Positions 62,172 to 64,000 of a DNA stretch of 64,000 nt are shown in pieces. Where the stretch lies: the NCBI GenBank assembly GCA_003427395.1, contig BFEA01000345.1, positions 1,164,183 through 1,228,182 on the forward strand, read 5' to 3'. Every line of letters begins with the position of its first letter. Positions within the stretch are counted from its first letter, which is position 1. Position numbers and translations under genes: made by a program. The stretch is from Chara braunii (Eukaryota > Streptophyta > Charophyceae > Charales > Characeae). The notes below the pieces were generated by a model, which worked only from the letters and a program-made list of their open reading frames with translations, had not been told where the DNA came from and ran no database searches.

Positions 62172-63870
62172 CTAGTTGCGCCATAGCTAACATGTGTGTA
62201 TGCTACACTGTCACTTATGCAAGTTCAGTCTTTCTCTCACTTGGTGATGTACCGGTTCTTTCCTAGTAGTTCCATAACTCAAATGTGTGTATGTTGTAGA
62301 TTCACTTGTGCAAGTTCAGTCTTTGCTCACTTGGTGATGTGTCGATTCGTTCCTAGTTGCTCCATAGCTTACATATGTGTATGTTGTAGATTCACTTGTG
62401 CAAATTCTGTCTTTCTCTCACCTGGTGATGTCTCGGTTCTTTCCTAGTTGCTCCATAGTTCAGATGTGTGTATGTTGTAGATTCACTTGTGCAAGTTCAG
62501 TCTTTCCTCACTTGGTGATGTGCCGGTTCTTTCCTAGTTGCTCCATAGCTCACATGTGTGTATGCTGTAGATTCACTTGTGCAAGTCCTGTCTTACCTCA
62601 CTTGGTGATGTGCAAGTTCTTTCCTAGTTGCTCCATAGCTCACGTGTGTGTATGCTGCACTCTCACTTGTGCAAGTTCAGTCTTTCCCTCACCTAGTGAT
62701 GTTCGTTTTTTTCCTAGTTGCTCCATAGCTCGCATGTGTGTCTGTTGCACTCTCATTTGTGCGAGTTCAGTCTTCCTCTCACGTGGTGATGTGCCGATTC
62801 CTTCCTAGTTGCTCCATAGCTCACATATGTGTATGTTCTAGATTCACTTGTGCAAGTTCAGTTTTTCTCTCACTTGGTGATGTACCAGTTGTTCTCTAGT
62901 TGCTCTATAGCTCACATATGTGTATGTTGCACTCTCACTTGTGCAAAGTTTAGTCTCTCTCTTACTTGGTGATGTGCCGGTTCCTTATAGTTGCCCCATA
63001 GCTCACATGTGTGTATGTTGGACCCTCACTTGTGCAAGTTCAGTCTTTCTCTCACCTAGTGATGTACTGGTTCTTCCCTAGTTGCTCCATAGCTCACATG
63101 TGTGCATGTTGCACTCTTACTTGTGCAAGTTCAGTCTTTCTCTCACCTGGTAATGTGCCGGTTTCTTCCTAATTGCTCCATATGTATGCTGCACTCTCAC
63201 TTCTGCAAGTTCAGTCTTTCCTCACTTGGTGATATGTCGGTTCCTTCCTAGTTGCTCCATAGCTCACAAGTGTGTATGTTGCGCTCACACTTTGTGCAAG
63301 TTTAGTCTTTCCTCACTTGGTGATGTGCCGGTTCCTTCCTAGTTGCTCCATAGCTCACATGTGTGTATGCTGCACTCTCACTTGTGCAAGTTCAGTCTTG
63401 CCTCACTTGGTGATGTGTCGGTTCCTTCCTAGTTGCTCCATAGCTCACATACGTGTATGATGTAGTCACACTTGTGTTGTTGTGTCATCCTCTTACTTAG
63501 TGATGTGTCGGTTCAAATCTGTTGCTTCGATAGCTCAATGTGCATGCGTAGAATAGTCACACTTGTGTTGTTCAGTCTTTTGTCTGACTTGGTGATGTGC
63601 CGGTTCAAATCTGTTGCTTCTATAGCTCTGTGTACGCGTGTAGGATAGTCACACTTGTGTTGTTCAGTCTTCCTCTCACTTGGTGATGTACTTGATCAGA
63701 TCTATTGCTTCCTTGACAATGTAGGATGGTCACACTTGTGCTGATCGGTCTTCTTCTCACTTAGTGATGTACCTGTTCAGATTTGTTGCTTCCATTGTTG
63801 TATGTGTATGTGTAGGATAGTTACGCTTGTGCTGTTCAACCTTTTTCTTATGTTGATGATATACCGGTCC
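62172..63870. repeat. satellite array, ~88-bp unit, about 19 copies
   Basis: Units contain CTAGTTGCTCCATAGCTCAC, ATGTGTGTATGTTG, CTCACTTGTGCAAGTTCAGT and CACTTGGTGATGTGCCGGTT. Unit starts fall roughly at 62172, 62264, 62354, 62442, 62535, 62622 and so on; copies past 63480 are more diverged. Because the unit is close to a multiple of three, several open frames arise (CVCCRFTCASSVFPHLVMC), which are repeat artefacts. The array begins at the base after the B2 LTR. Confidence 0.85.
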
Positions 63871-63934
63871 GGATCTTCAACAGGGGACGGTAGGTCAAGT
63901 GAGTGCAAGGTTCGATTAGGATTAGGGGGGAGGG

Positions 63935-64000
<66 letters not shown>
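63935..64000. repeat. (CT)n microsatellite at the window end
   Basis: Uninterrupted CT dinucleotides to the last base. Confidence 0.9.

Noticed and set aside
62196-63460. Cys/Val/Ser-rich ORFs (repeated CVCCRFTCASSVF)
   Set aside because: They are translations of the ~88-bp satellite; frame openness follows from the repeat and breaks wherever unit length varies.

Overview
This window is eukaryotic nuclear DNA made almost entirely of nested, decayed LTR retrotransposons of the Ty3/gypsy chromovirus type. No tRNA, rRNA or clearly intact host gene was recognised. Every primer-binding site seen is of the plant tRNA-iMet type (TGGTATCnGAGC), and an AT-rich insert resembling plastid cemA sits inside one gag. 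Together with heavy repeat load, this suggests a green plant or streptophyte alga; a charophyte such as Chara is my best guess, at low confidence. The assembly is a short-read scaffold: N gaps are flanked by duplicated ends and one Nextera mate-pair junction adapter remains in the sequence.

Layout. 1-3415: element A (minus strand; gag, leader, PBS, complete LTR), inserted into the gag of element B1. 3416-10133: B1 (plus; gag, PR, RT, RNase H, integrase, chromodomain, PPT, 3' LTR). 10134-11488: unassigned sequence and two dispersed repeats (here Y and X). 11489-18051: element E (minus; integrase truncated, pol, gag, a leader packed with CCACGTCA motifs, PBS, LTR). 18052-20791: a 2.7-kb palindrome (foldback). 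20792-29805: element D (plus; both LTRs, short target duplication). 29806-37744: complex repeat territory with 120-bp tandem units, repeat X, an array of hairpins with an invariant loop, a gag-like fragment, CAG-rich repeats, a poly(A) tract, repeat Y, CT microsatellites and the sequencing adapter. 37745-53630: element C (plus), whose gag carries the cemA-like insert and whose protease is split by a ~7.2-kb insertion that holds a decayed unknown gene. 53631-62171: element B2 (plus, same family as B1, no protease). 62172-64000: an ~88-bp satellite array ending in (CT)n.

How the parts work. Each element originally encoded Gag (capsid and zinc knuckle) and Pol (protease, RT, RNase H, integrase with a C-terminal chromodomain) between LTRs, with tRNA-primed minus-strand and PPT-primed plus-strand synthesis. 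In B1 and B2 the pol frame is -1 to gag and both copies keep a G GGA AAC heptamer just before the gag stop, which points to programmed frameshifting. None of the five pol genes is intact. In four of five the RT has lost a catalytic aspartate.

Most promising undescribed signal: six hairpins at 31019-31684 that share an identical 20-nt loop but have different, compensating stems.
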